From NCBI GenBank assembly GCA_910579675.1, contig CAJTUF010000003.1, positions 98,603-162,602 of the forward strand: a stretch of 64,000 nucleotides of DNA, written 5' to 3'. This document shows, piece after piece, positions 33,117-41,877 of this stretch. The position numbers and the translations under genes were made by a program. Within the stretch, counting starts at the first letter, position 1. The number at the start of each line of letters is the position of its first letter. This stretch comes from an uncultured Muribaculaceae bacterium. GTDB lineage: Bacteria; Bacteroidota; Bacteroidia; Bacteroidales; Muribaculaceae. Under the pieces are notes generated by a model. It was not told the origin of the DNA. It ran no database searches and saw only the letters and a program-made list of their open reading frames with translations.

Positions 33117-34460
33117 TCAATAGCCGGTGTAGGTGTGGGGGGTGAGGCGGCGAAGCTCTTCTTTTACCGATGGGCTCACTTCGAGGGTGTCGATGAAGGC
33201 TGATATGCTCTCGGCTGTGACGCCGGTGTTGACGCGTGTGAGGGCCTTGAGGGTCTCGTAGGGATTGGGATAGCCTTCGCGGCGGAGGATGGTCTGGATT
33301 CCTTCGGCCACTACGCTCCACATCCTGTCGAGGTCGGCATAGATGGCCTCTTCGTTAAGAATGAGTTTGTTGAGCCCTTTGAGGGTGGAGGCGGTGGCAA
33401 TGAGGATATGGGCCAAGGGGACGCCTACGTTGCGGAGCACTGTCGAGTCGGTGAGGTCGCGCTGCAGGCGGCTCACGGGGAGCTTGCCGGCAAGATGGCA
33501 GAGTATGGCGTTGGCTATGCCGAGATTGCCCTCGGAGTTTTCAAAGTCGATGGGGTTTACCTTGTGGGGCATGGCCGACGATCCTACCTCGCCCGCTTTG
33601 ATGCGCTGCTTGAAGTAGTCCATGGATATATATTGCCATATGTCGCGGTCGAGGTCGATGAGGATGGTGTTGATGCGCTCGAGGCCCTGGAAGATTGCGG
33701 CAAAGTTGTCGTAGTTGGATATCTGGGTGGTCCACTCCTCGCGCTCTATGCCGAGATTGTTTTTCAGGAAGTCGGCGCCAAACGCACGCCAGTCGATGCC
33801 GGGAAATGCTGCAAGATGGGCGTTGAAATTGCCGGTCGCACCGCCAAACTTACCGCTTACGGGCACACGCCTGAGCGCAGCGAGCTGGGTGGCGAGACGA
33901 TAAGAAAACACCTTTATCTCCTTGCCCAGACGAGTGGGCGATGCGGGCTGACCGTGGGTCTTGGCAAGCATGGGTATGTTCCACCACAGCTGGGCTTTCT
34001 CATCGAGAAATGCTATGATCGACTCGATGGCGGGATAGATGGCCTCGCGCAGGGCTTCGCCCACACTCATCGGCACCGCGGTGTTGTTTATATCCTGGCT
34101 CGTCAGGCCGAAGTGGATAAATTCCTTGCAGTTTTCAAGCCCCATGGCATCGAAGCGCTCCTTGAGGAAGTATTCAACGGCCTTGACATCGTGGTTGGTC
34201 ACACTCTCGATCTCTTTGATGCGGCGTGCATCCTCTTCGGTAAAGTTGAGATATATGTCGCGAAGCTCCTGCCTGCGCGCTTCCGACACTCCGGCAAGAG
34301 CCGGAAGGGGTATGCTGCATAGGGCGATGAAATACTCCACTTCGACGCGTACACGGTAGCGGATCAGGGCGTATTCGGAGAAATAGTTGGCCAGCACGGC
34401 GCACTTTGAGCGGTAGCGGCCGTCGACAGGCGAGATAGCGGTGAGCGACGTTAGCTGCAT
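33117..34460 (-). CDS. purB: Adenylosuccinate lyase
   Basis: Catalyses two fumarate-releasing steps of purine synthesis (SAICAR to AICAR, adenylosuccinate to AMP). The 447-residue protein has the fumarase/aspartase-superfamily blocks: TSQDINNTA near residue 118, KTHGQPASPTRLGKE near 165, and the signature loop GSSAMPHKVNPIDFENSEGN (about 290-309) with the catalytic Ser. This is the bifunctional long form similar to the E. coli enzyme. A TAACTTTG element about 90 bp upstream is the likely promoter. Confidence 0.98.
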   Translation of the reverse strand: MQLTSLTAISPVDGRYRSKCAVLANYFSEYALIRYRVRVEVEYFIALCSIPLPALAGVSEARRQELRDIYLNFTEEDARRIKEIESVTNHDVKAVEYFLKERFDAMGLENCKEFIHFGLTSQDINNTAVPMSVGEALREAIYPAIESIIAFLDEKAQLWWNIPMLAKTHGQPASPTRLGKEIKVFSYRLATQLAALRRVPVSGKFGGATGNFNAHLAAFPGIDWRAFGADFLKNNLGIEREEWTTQISNYDNFAAIFQGLERINTILIDLDRDIWQYISMDYFKQRIKAGEVGSSAMPHKVNPIDFENSEGNLGIANAILCHLAGKLPVSRLQRDLTDSTVLRNVGVPLAHILIATASTLKGLNKLILNEEAIYADLDRMWSVVAEGIQTILRREGYPNPYETLKALTRVNTGVTAESISAFIDTLEVSPSVKEELRRLTPHTYTGY

Positions 34461-34547
34461 TGTGATATGAATGGGTTAGAGTGATGAGGGGATAACGCGG
34501 CGGAACTGGGTCATGCTCCCGCCGCACGCATCCCTGTGTTTGAAGTG

Positions 34548-34555
34548 CAAAGTTA
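34548..34555 (-). promoter_or_regulatory. -7 element of purB
   Basis: The minus strand reads TAACTTTG; the leader would be about 80 nt. Confidence 0.5.
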
Positions 34556-34644
34556 ACACTTATTTTCTATCGACGTAGAGGGATGTGGCGAAAAAGAGGC
34601 TCCGCTACCGACGATTTGACCTTCTGCCTCATCGGCATCGGCAC

Positions 34645-34652
34645 TACTTTTG
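34645..34652 (+). promoter_or_regulatory. -7 element of the 45-residue micro-protein gene
   Basis: TACTTTTG fits TAnnTTTG. A TTTG at 34615-34618 is 26 bp upstream, longer than ideal. The expected leader is about 75 nt. Confidence 0.5.
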
Positions 34653-34734
34653 CATGGTGGCGCGGAGCCGACAGTCGCCGACCTCATCGGCTCTTCTCCT
34701 CCCCGCCAATCAACCCTTTATGTTTAATTAATAT

Positions 34735-34872
34735 ATGTGTTACACCGACATGACCCACACTGTCCTTAACTTTCTCAACAAGGTAGCCTCGCTGGCTGCC
34801 TCCATCGCGCGCGTTCTTACCGCCATCCTCGGCATCTCGGGGAGCGGCAGCGACGATCCCGACGGTCAATGA
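34735..34872 (+). CDS. Micro-protein of 45 residues with a hydrophobic helix
   Basis: A short frame encoding MCYTDMTHTVLNFLNKVASL, then a hydrophobic run (AASIARVLTAILGIS) and an acidic tail GSGSDDPDGQ; an internal Met6 is an alternative start. Residues ~8-35 would form one amphipathic or membrane-associated helix. Evidence that it is a real gene: a promoter-like TACTTTTG about 85 bp upstream, a very strong intrinsic terminator 36 bp after the stop, and no other gene in this 745-bp gap. The function is unknown. Small membrane peptides of this shape include type I toxins and regulators of membrane proteins, neither of which can be asserted. Confidence 0.55.
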   Translation: MCYTDMTHTVLNFLNKVASLAASIARVLTAILGISGSGSDDPDGQ

Positions 34873-34907
34873 CCATCCCGCAGCCGGAGGGCACCCCCGC
34901 CAATGCC

Positions 34908-34955
34908 GCCGGCCGGAGCCCCGGGCCTCGTGCCCGGGTGTCCGGCCGGCTTTTT
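34908..34955 (+). terminator. Strong intrinsic terminator after the micro-protein gene
   Basis: GCCGGCCGGA (34908-34917) pairs with TCCGGCCGGC (34941-34950), with an inner CCCGGGC/GCCCGGG stem, followed by TTTTTG. Confidence 0.9.
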
Positions 34956-35071
34956 GTTATACATCTTTATACCATTGACAATAAGCTGGTTGCAAATCGT
35001 CGGAAAGCAAAAAACTAAAAAAGTCGAATAAAAATCGAATAATGGTTAATCAAAAATCCCGATTTAATTGT

Positions 35072-35079
35072 TAACTTTG
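35072..35079 (+). promoter_or_regulatory. -7 element of the OmpA-family gene
   Basis: TAACTTTG in an AT-rich stretch, giving a leader of about 120 nt before the ATG at 35207. Confidence 0.5.
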
Positions 35080-35206
35080 TAAAATAATATGACAGAAAGC
35101 CCACCAATCGGAAAGCCGCCTGTCGCTCACGCGAAACTATTAACCCCGCCGCTCCAAGTTGATTCATGAGCGGACATATTCCCAACCTAACCATTATTCA
35201 ACGAAA

Positions 35207-36325
35207 ATGAAGAAGTTTAAGTCTCTCATTTTGGCCGGCGCGGTGCTGGTTAGCACATTTGCCGCCTCCGCTCAGACTATCGAGCGACGCCTTATCGAGC
35301 CCGAACAGACTGTTTTTGCTCCCCACTGGTTCATGCAGGCCCAGGCCGGCGCAGCCGAAACCCTCGGCGAAGCCTCCTTCGGCGACCTCATTTCCCCCGC
35401 AGCAGCTCTCAGCTTCGGCTACCGGTTCAGCCCTGTGTTCTCTCTCCGTGCCGGCGCAAGCGGCTGGCAGGCCAAGGGCAGCGCCCACTATGATTTCGCA
35501 AATCATATCTATAAGTACAATTACATCCAGGCCAATGTCGACGCTATGGTGAGCCTCACCAATCTCTTCTGCGGTTGGAATCCTACCCGTACACTTGATT
35601 TCTATGCCTTTGTGGGCGTAGGCGCCAACGATCGCTTCCACAACAACGACGCGCTCAACATCGCCAGCACCACCGGCTTCCCCTTCCGCTATCTCTGGGA
35701 TTCCCACAAGTGGGCATTCGCCGGCCGCGGTGGTCTCGGTGTCAACATCCGTCTGAGCGACATCGTTGCCCTCAACGTCGAGGCCAACGCCAACGGTATC
35801 ACCGACCGCTTCAACTCCAAGCATGGCAAGGACTCCAACATCGACTGGCAGTTTAACGGCCTCGTCGGCCTCACCATCAAGTTTGGCAAGGGCTACAAGA
35901 CCATCCCCGCAGTATATGAGGAGATCATCATCGAGCCCGAACCCGAACCCGCACCCGCACCCGCGCCTGCACCCGCTCCCGCACCTGCTCCCAAGAAGGT
36001 AGAACCCATGACCCAGAACATCTTCTTCCTCATCGACAGCTCCGTGATCCGCGAAGCCGAGCAGGTAAAGATCGACAAGCTCGTGGAATACCTCAAGGCC
36101 AACCCCAAAGCCCGCGTTGAAGTAACAGGCTACGCCGATAAGGAAACCGGCTATCCCGCCTACAACATGGCCCTCTCGAAGCGCCGCTCAGCAGCTGTTG
36201 CCAAGGCTCTCGAAGCTGCAGGCATCGCCGCCAACCGCATCACCACCGACGCCAAGGGTGATACCGTACAGCCCTTCCCCGGCATCGAGAAGAACCGCGT
36301 TGCCATCTGCGTTGCAGAGGACTGA
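35207..36325 (+). CDS. OmpA-family outer-membrane protein
   Basis: A 372-residue porin-like structural protein linking the outer membrane to peptidoglycan. It has a signal peptide (MKKFKSLILAGAVLVSTFAA, cut after SAQ) and an N-terminal beta-barrel (about 20-235). A Pro/Ala/Glu linker (PEPEPAPAPAPAPAP) follows, then an OmpA C-terminal domain (about 258-372) with YADKETGYPAYNMALSKRR and the final NRVAICVAE. The frame is open to 35159, but only the ATG at 35207 places the signal peptide at the N-terminus. Major abundant Omp genes in Bacteroidales look like this; long leader and terminator suggest strong single-gene expression. Confidence 0.93.
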   Translation: MKKFKSLILAGAVLVSTFAASAQTIERRLIEPEQTVFAPHWFMQAQAGAAETLGEASFGDLISPAAALSFGYRFSPVFSLRAGASGWQAKGSAHYDFANHIYKYNYIQANVDAMVSLTNLFCGWNPTRTLDFYAFVGVGANDRFHNNDALNIASTTGFPFRYLWDSHKWAFAGRGGLGVNIRLSDIVALNVEANANGITDRFNSKHGKDSNIDWQFNGLVGLTIKFGKGYKTIPAVYEEIIIEPEPEPAPAPAPAPAPAPAPKKVEPMTQNIFFLIDSSVIREAEQVKIDKLVEYLKANPKARVEVTGYADKETGYPAYNMALSKRRSAAVAKALEAAGIAANRITTDAKGDTVQPFPGIEKNRVAICVAED

Positions 36326-36398
36326 TAAACCCTCAGGGGCTTGACATCACAGCCTCCTCACGATAAACATACTGAAGCTCCCTCCCAGGTGTCTTGAG

Positions 36399-36429
36399 CC
36401 CTCCCGGCCAATGCTCCGGGAGGGAGTTT
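36399..36429 (+). terminator. Terminator after the OmpA-family gene
   Basis: CCCTCCCGG (36399-36407) pairs with CCGGGAGGG (36416-36424), followed by AGTTTC. Confidence 0.65.
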
Positions 36430-36517
36430 CGTTGTTTCGGATGCGCGTTCCAAAGGTTTCCAATAATTCAATTTCACACAATCACTCCATCCACCACCCC
36501 GTTTTCATCATCCAGCT

Positions 36518-37498
36518 ATGTCAGAAATAAAGTGTATAGGCATTCTCACATCCGGAGGCGACGCTCCCGGCATGAATGCAGCCATCCGCGCCGTGACCCG
36601 CTCGGCCATCTTCTCAGGTATGACCGTCAAGGGCATTTACCGAGGCTACAAGGGCCTGATTTCCGATGAGATTGTCGACTTCAAGACCCAGAATGTGTCA
36701 AATATCATCCAGATGGGAGGCACCATACTCAAGACAGCCCGCTGCCCTGAATTTGCCACCAAGGAGGGGCGCCAGCTCGCCTACGACAATATCCGCCGCC
36801 ACGGCATCGACGCTCTGGTGGTGATCGGAGGCGATGGCTCGCTCACCGGTGCCCGTATCTTTGCCAACGAATTTAATTTCCCCTGCATCGGACTCCCCGG
36901 CACCATCGACAATGATCTCTACGGCACCGACTCAACCATAGGCTACGACACCGCTCTCAACACCATCATGGAGTGTGTCGACAAAATACGCGACACCGCT
37001 ACCAGCCACGAGCGCCTCTTCTTTATCGAGGTGATGGGCCGCGATGCAGGATTCCTCGCCCTCAATGGCGCTATTGCCAGCGGTGCCGAGGCTGCCATCA
37101 TCCCCGAGATCTCGACCGAGGTCGACCAGCTGGCCGAACTCATCCAGAATGGTTTCCGAAAATCCAAAAACTCATCGATAGTACTGGTGGCCGAAAGCCC
37201 CGTCACTGGTGGCGCAATGGCGCTGGCCGAGCGTGTCAAAAATGAATATCCCGGCTACGACGTAAGGGTGTCGATCCTCGGTCACCTCCAGCGTGGTGGC
37301 TCACCCACAGCCTGCGACCGTATCCTCGCCTCCCGCATGGGTGCCGCTGCCATTGATGCCCTCAACGACGACCAGCGCAATGTGATGATCGGCATTGCCA
37401 ACGACGAGATTGTATACGTGCCCTTCAACAAGGCAATCAAAAACGACAAGCCCATCAACCGCGAGCTGCTCGACACCCTGCGCCGCCTCTCGATCTGA
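36518..37498 (+). CDS. pfkA: ATP-dependent 6-phosphofructokinase
   Basis: Phosphorylates fructose 6-phosphate in glycolysis. The 326-residue enzyme shows TSGGDAPGMNAAIR (11-24), GGDGSLTGA (104-112) and the catalytic GTIDNDLYGTD (128-138, Asp131 as base). The Gly in GGDGS and in PGTIDND is the pattern of ATP-using rather than pyrophosphate-using enzymes, which have Asp and Lys there. The stop overlaps the next gene's start as TGATG. Confidence 0.97.
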   Translation: MSEIKCIGILTSGGDAPGMNAAIRAVTRSAIFSGMTVKGIYRGYKGLISDEIVDFKTQNVSNIIQMGGTILKTARCPEFATKEGRQLAYDNIRRHGIDALVVIGGDGSLTGARIFANEFNFPCIGLPGTIDNDLYGTDSTIGYDTALNTIMECVDKIRDTATSHERLFFIEVMGRDAGFLALNGAIASGAEAAIIPEISTEVDQLAELIQNGFRKSKNSSIVLVAESPVTGGAMALAERVKNEYPGYDVRVSILGHLQRGGSPTACDRILASRMGAAAIDALNDDQRNVMIGIANDEIVYVPFNKAIKNDKPINRELLDTLRRLSI

Positions 37499-38910
37499 TG
37501 TCACACAACGCTCAGCCCTCGATGCCTCCCCTGCCTTCGGCTTTCATTGAGATGCTCGCAGGCGAGGATTCAGCCATTTTCCAGCGCCTCCCCGCCGCTC
37601 TCGACGGGGAGGCGCCATCGGTGGCCATACGACTCAACCCGGCCAAGTGCCGCGACATGAAGCCAGTAGATTCACTCGGAGCCGGGCGCGTGGCATGGGA
37701 GCCGTGGGGTCACTATCTCGCCGAGCGCCCGCCGTTTACCTTCGATCCGCTCCTCCATCAGGGCGCATATTATGTGCAGGATCCATCGTCGATGATAACC
37801 GGACACATCCTGCGCTCACTCCTTCCGCTTCTCCCCGAGCGCCCGCTCGCTATGCTCGATGCATGCGCAGCTCCAGGCGGCAAGACAACTGCTGCGCTCG
37901 CCGTCCTTCCACCGGGGAGCGTGATGGTGGCCAACGAATACACACCCGGCCGCGTGGCCGCGCTGTCGGAAAATCTCGCCCGATGGGGCAACCCATCGGC
38001 CGTGGTCACAACAGGCCCGGTCGACCGCTTCAGCCACCATCGCGACACCTTCGACATCATAGCCGTCGATGCCCCTTGCTCGGGCGAAGGGATGATGCGC
38101 AAGGATGCCGATGCACGCGCCCAGTGGAGCACCGGGCTGGTGGCCCAATGCGCCGCTCTTCAACGCGAGATCCTATCGGCCGTATGGCCGTCGCTCCGTC
38201 CGGGCGGCTACCTCATCTACTCTACATGCACTTTCAATACCGCCGAGAATGAAGACAATCTGGCATGGATAGCCGACACCCTCGGCGGCGAGCCCGTGGC
38301 CATAGCAACCGATCCGTCATGGGGGATAGCAGGAGCTGTCAAAGGCCCGTGGCCCGCCATGCGGTTTATTCCCGGTCTGATACGCGGTGAGGGCCTTTTT
38401 GCAGCCGTTGTTCGTAAGCCCGGCTCTCTGTCTGCCGAGATCCCAGCCCCCACCCGCAAGCGGCCATACAAGCCCGGCCCTTACGACGCCCTGCTGTCAG
38501 ATCCGGCTTCATTTGTCACCATGGGCCGCAGCGACGGGAGCGGTATGATCGATCTCCTTCCCGCATCGCCCCTCCTTCCACGCGAGATAGCTTCGGCCTG
38601 CCGCCCAGCCGTCACACTCGGCACCATCAAGGGGCGCGATCTCATCCCCGACACCTCTTTCGCCCTATCGGCTGCAATGAAACGCGGTGCTTTCCCCGAA
38701 GCTGAAGTCGATGCTGCCACAGCCATCGCCTATCTGCGTCATGAGGCAATCCGACTTCCCGACGGTACACCGCGGGGAATTGTGCTGCTCATCCACCAGA
38801 GCCTCCCACTCGGCTTTGTCAAAAACCTCGGCAACCGGGCCAACAACCTCCATCGGCAATCGTGGCGCATACTTACCGACGCACCCCCGTCGCAGATCGT
38901 CACATTCTGA
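37498..38910 (+). CDS. RsmB/NOP-family rRNA cytosine-C5 methyltransferase (RsmF-like)
   Basis: A 470-residue SAM-dependent RNA m5C methyltransferase. Visible motifs are the SAM-binding DACAAPGGKTTAAL (about 120-133), VDAPCSGEGMMRKD (motif IV with the PC Cys), and LIYSTCTFNTAENEDN (motif VI with the second, nucleophilic Cys). A C-terminal RsmF-type domain (about 330-470) follows, with GTPRGIVLLIHQSLPLGFVK. Members modify 16S rRNA (C1407 in E. coli); the exact target here is inferred. It is translationally coupled to pfkA. Confidence 0.9.
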   Translation: MSHNAQPSMPPLPSAFIEMLAGEDSAIFQRLPAALDGEAPSVAIRLNPAKCRDMKPVDSLGAGRVAWEPWGHYLAERPPFTFDPLLHQGAYYVQDPSSMITGHILRSLLPLLPERPLAMLDACAAPGGKTTAALAVLPPGSVMVANEYTPGRVAALSENLARWGNPSAVVTTGPVDRFSHHRDTFDIIAVDAPCSGEGMMRKDADARAQWSTGLVAQCAALQREILSAVWPSLRPGGYLIYSTCTFNTAENEDNLAWIADTLGGEPVAIATDPSWGIAGAVKGPWPAMRFIPGLIRGEGLFAAVVRKPGSLSAEIPAPTRKRPYKPGPYDALLSDPASFVTMGRSDGSGMIDLLPASPLLPREIASACRPAVTLGTIKGRDLIPDTSFALSAAMKRGAFPEAEVDAATAIAYLRHEAIRLPDGTPRGIVLLIHQSLPLGFVKNLGNRANNLHRQSWRILTDAPPSQIVTF

Positions 38911-38973
38911 CCTCCGGCCAGAACAAACCATGCTTCCGGCGCGTAATAATAGTAATATAAAACGTTTTGACTT

Positions 38974-39582
38974 ATGAAAAATTCCGGAAGCAACTGGCTG
39001 ACGATTCTCGTCGTCTTCATCGCGGGTGTGCTCCTTATCGCTTGGCACTCCCGCATCGACATCCTGCAATGGGTTGTGATCCTTGTAGGTATCACCCTCA
39101 TCGTACCCGCGCTCTACAGCTTTATCATCGCTCTTGGCCGCAAGCGCCGTGGCGAAGGTAAAGAAACCGGGCGCACAGCGCGCACTTCAACCCTCTGGGC
39201 CGCAGTGGCCGCTATCGCTCTCGGCGTATGGATGGTGGTCGATCCATCATTCTTTGCCGGACTCCTTGCCTACATTTTCGGAGCCATACTCGTGCTCTAT
39301 GGCATATACCACATAGTAATGATGAGCTACTGGCTCAAGCCGCTCGTATTTCCATTCTGGTTTTATGTCATTCCGGTGCTGATGATAGGAGCCGGAATAG
39401 TGATTTTGGCAAGCTCTGTAAGAGAGATGAACAGCGTGGTGGTGCTCATCACAGGCATAGCGCTCGTGGCATCGGCCGTCAACTCTGTGCTTGAGTACAC
39501 CGCCTCCTACTCCGCCGCCCGAAACACCGCCATCGACGAAGGCAACCGAGTATCCGACACTGACCATCGTATCGAGGGCTGA
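38974..39582 (+). CDS. DUF308/HdeD-like membrane protein
   Basis: A 202-residue inner-membrane protein with six hydrophobic segments (about 8-25, 31-53, 74-90, 93-115, 122-145, 150-170). The repeated pairs such as WVVILVGITLIVPALYSFI and GLLAYIFGAILVLYGIYHIV are typical of the DUF308 repeat. The E. coli relative HdeD is linked to acid resistance, but function here is unknown. A strong terminator follows. Confidence 0.82.
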   Translation: MKNSGSNWLTILVVFIAGVLLIAWHSRIDILQWVVILVGITLIVPALYSFIIALGRKRRGEGKETGRTARTSTLWAAVAAIALGVWMVVDPSFFAGLLAYIFGAILVLYGIYHIVMMSYWLKPLVFPFWFYVIPVLMIGAGIVILASSVREMNSVVVLITGIALVASAVNSVLEYTASYSAARNTAIDEGNRVSDTDHRIEG

Positions 39583-39605
39583 GTCATCTTTCAGCTGCAA
39601 TCTAT

Positions 39606-39639
39606 CCCCCTGCCGAGTCCCCTGCGGCAGGGGGTTTTT
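39606..39639 (+). terminator. Intrinsic terminator after the DUF308 gene
   Basis: CCCCCTGCCG (39606-39615) pairs with CGGCAGGGGG (39625-39634), then TTTTTG. The rest of the 39583-39881 gap holds only the opposing terminator below. Confidence 0.92.
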
Positions 39640-39809
39640 GCTTGTTTTCCTCTTCCGGTTGCCATCCATCTCCAGGTTATCCTCGCTGTGGGCTCCCCCT
39701 CATCTGGAATAACAAGCCACTTACGGGGGTAGCCGTCAGGCACCGAGATCATGCCTTGACTATGCCCTACCTCCCTCATCCCTGATCGCTCACTGACGAC
39801 AATATAATT

Positions 39810-39847
39810 CGACTCCCCGGCCTGCAGATTCGCAGACCGGGGAGTCG
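39810..39847 (-). terminator. Terminator of the YjbH/lipoprotein operon
   Basis: CGACTCCCCGG (39810-39820) pairs with CCGGGGAGTCG (39837-39847), with an inner CTGC/GCAG stem; the T-tract on the minus strand is weak (AATTATATT). Confidence 0.65.
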
Positions 39848-39881
39848 ATTGATAAGGGTAGTGTATATCCGTGCCTAATTA

Positions 39882-41072
39882 TTAGTGAAGGCTGCCGCCG
39901 CCATTGTGCTGGCGGTTGGCGGCTACTGTGGTGATGGTGACATCACCATACTGGATGCCGCTCACGCTGCGGCCACCGAGCGATGCGGTGACAGTATTGT
40001 ACTGCTGCACGCCGCTGATGCCGAGATATGTGCCGACCGGAACGGTAACATTGAGGGGATAGGAGGCCGATGTGGTATAGGAGTTGGCACCGTAGTGACG
40101 CACGAGAGCCTCGACGAGAAGAGCGGTAAACACGGTTGTGCCACGGGTCTGGACATCCATACCTACCTTGTAGGTGTAGGCTGCCTCAGTGGCATTCATG
40201 TCGGCGCTGCCATAGAGGTTGTCCCACTGTGAGGGGGTGAAGGTGAGGTTTTCGCTGCGGCTGGTGGTAGAGAACACTACATTGCCGAAGAGAGCGTAGG
40301 AGGTAAACTCGTCGGCGCCGATCACGATCTTGTTGCCATCGACAGTGTGGTCAACATCGACCCATGAGCCATTGACATACTTCTGGGTGCGGATAGCATT
40401 GATGGTCTCGGGATCCACCTCAAACGAGATTTCGATGGGCTTCACGATCTTCACAGAGTTGTCGGTGCAGCCTACAGTGGCACCGATGAGCATGGTGTGG
40501 CTGTCGGCACGCGAGGCGGCCTCGCTCTCGCTGTAGATGGGAGCGATGGTGATGGTGGCATCTTTATCGAGTGAGTTGGCGTCGGCTTCCACTTCGATGG
40601 GAATTTCGGCGAGATCATTGCCGGTGATTGCTTCCGACACAACTTCGCCCTCACCGCCGTTGTCGGCCGATACCGATACGTTGGTCACGGTCTCCTCGCT
40701 GGCGAGCATTACATTCCATACGGCGTTCTGTCCCTTGCCGCTGTCGCTGATAGTCACGGAAGTCTCCTTGGGGAGCTTGCCTGCGGCCGATACGGAGAGG
40801 GTGTATGTGCCGGGCTTGACATCATTGAAGATGAAGTAGCCGTGGGAGTCGGTAGTGACGGATGCGGTGGCTGCGCCCGACATGTTGACGGTGGCGCCGC
40901 TGATACCTGTGCCATTGATTGAAGCTACAGATCCGCTGATCACGTGTACCTGAGCCACGGTGGGAGGGGTCACATTGTCGTAATCGGGATCATCATCATG
41001 GCAGGAGCTGACGCTTACGGTCAGTGCAGCCGCGAGGAGCGCGAGCGCTCCTGATTTGAAATATTCTTTCAT
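39882..41072 (-). CDS. Surface lipoprotein with carboxypeptidase-regulatory-like domain
   Basis: A 396-residue lipoprotein. The lipobox VSSC places the acylated Cys near residue 24, followed by HDDDPDYD, an acidic stretch that fits the Bacteroidota lipoprotein surface-export signal. Residues ~43-115 are a CarboxypepD_reg/Cna-B-like beta-sandwich (SGSVASINGTGISGATVNMS, then GYFIFNDVKPGTYTLSVSAAG). The rest is beta-rich and unrecognised. It is the last gene of an operon with two YjbH-like genes, 37 bp after the nearest, which suggests a joint role in an envelope or exopolysaccharide-related system. Confidence 0.75.
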   Translation of the reverse strand: MKEYFKSGALALLAAALTVSVSSCHDDDPDYDNVTPPTVAQVHVISGSVASINGTGISGATVNMSGAATASVTTDSHGYFIFNDVKPGTYTLSVSAAGKLPKETSVTISDSGKGQNAVWNVMLASEETVTNVSVSADNGGEGEVVSEAITGNDLAEIPIEVEADANSLDKDATITIAPIYSESEAASRADSHTMLIGATVGCTDNSVKIVKPIEISFEVDPETINAIRTQKYVNGSWVDVDHTVDGNKIVIGADEFTSYALFGNVVFSTTSRSENLTFTPSQWDNLYGSADMNATEAAYTYKVGMDVQTRGTTVFTALLVEALVRHYGANSYTTSASYPLNVTVPVGTYLGISGVQQYNTVTASLGGRSVSGIQYGDVTITTVAANRQHNGGGSLH

Positions 41073-41109
41073 ACTTAGAAAGGGGGATTGGATAAATTAT
41101 TTGATTTTG

Positions 41110-41877
41110 TCAGAATAAGTTCATTTTTAAACAAGCGCCACCCGAAAAGTGTTTGCCGTTTTGCATACATGCCTGCAAAAACAGGTGTTTCCAGAGCAGC
41201 ACATCGGCGCCGATATTCACTTCGTTGCCGGTATATTCCACGATGGCTCTGAGATCGGGCACCCATTTCGGACGCCATGTGAGGCCTCCGACCACTCCCT
41301 GCCACTTCTTGGTGTGGCCGTTGGGGCAGTATCGGTAGGCGAGGTTCACGGCTATATCCTGGCTCCAGGGAGCAAAGTGTTTTGTTGCCACGATATAGAA
41401 ATTGGAGAAGTAACCCGCATCGTGCGAACCGCCGGCATGAGTCTTTGTGGGAGAGCCGAGAAAGTCGTTGGCGCCTATAGCCACAGCCGGATACCATCGG
41501 CCCTCGCGCAGAGGATTGAGTTTGATCGAGAGATAGCGGTCCTTGCGGTTGTACGACGGCTTGGTATATCCGTCGTCGACACTCTTGAAGAGGGTAAAGG
41601 TATAAGCGAGCTCAACCCAGCTGAATGGGGTGATGGATGCATAGAAGTCGCAGGTATTATATTTCTCGCCATCGAGCTCGAAACCGCTTTTGCCTGTGGT
41701 GGTGGGTGTGAAGTGCTTGTTGAGGAAATAACCGCCTATCATGACATCGCCGGCCCTGTTCATGTCGGCCGACGGAGTGTTGATCAGACCGGTCATACCG
41801 GTGAAGTGCTGGGCGCCGGCTGTCAGCGCCGCCATCATCATGCAGAGGGTTGCTATCAGGTGTCGCAGCGTTGTCAT
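41110..41877 (-). CDS. YjbH-domain outer-membrane protein (N-terminal-half type)
   Basis: A 255-residue protein with a signal peptide (about 1-22, cut after AGA) followed by FTGMTGLINTPSADMNRAGD, the conserved start of YjbH-type barrels ('G.tGl..tPsAr'). The rest alternates strand-like segments (ASITPFSWVELAYTFTLFKS, YPAVAIGANDFLGSPTKTHAGG) typical of a beta-barrel ending in an aromatic (MNLF). Its ATG overlaps the stop of the upstream gene as ATGA. In proteobacteria YjbH (~700 residues) acts in exopolysaccharide secretion; the homologue here is shorter and paired with a second barrel. Confidence 0.78.
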   Translation of the reverse strand: MTTLRHLIATLCMMMAALTAGAQHFTGMTGLINTPSADMNRAGDVMIGGYFLNKHFTPTTTGKSGFELDGEKYNTCDFYASITPFSWVELAYTFTLFKSVDDGYTKPSYNRKDRYLSIKLNPLREGRWYPAVAIGANDFLGSPTKTHAGGSHDAGYFSNFYIVATKHFAPWSQDIAVNLAYRYCPNGHTKKWQGVVGGLTWRPKWVPDLRAIVEYTGNEVNIGADVLLWKHLFLQACMQNGKHFSGGACLKMNLF

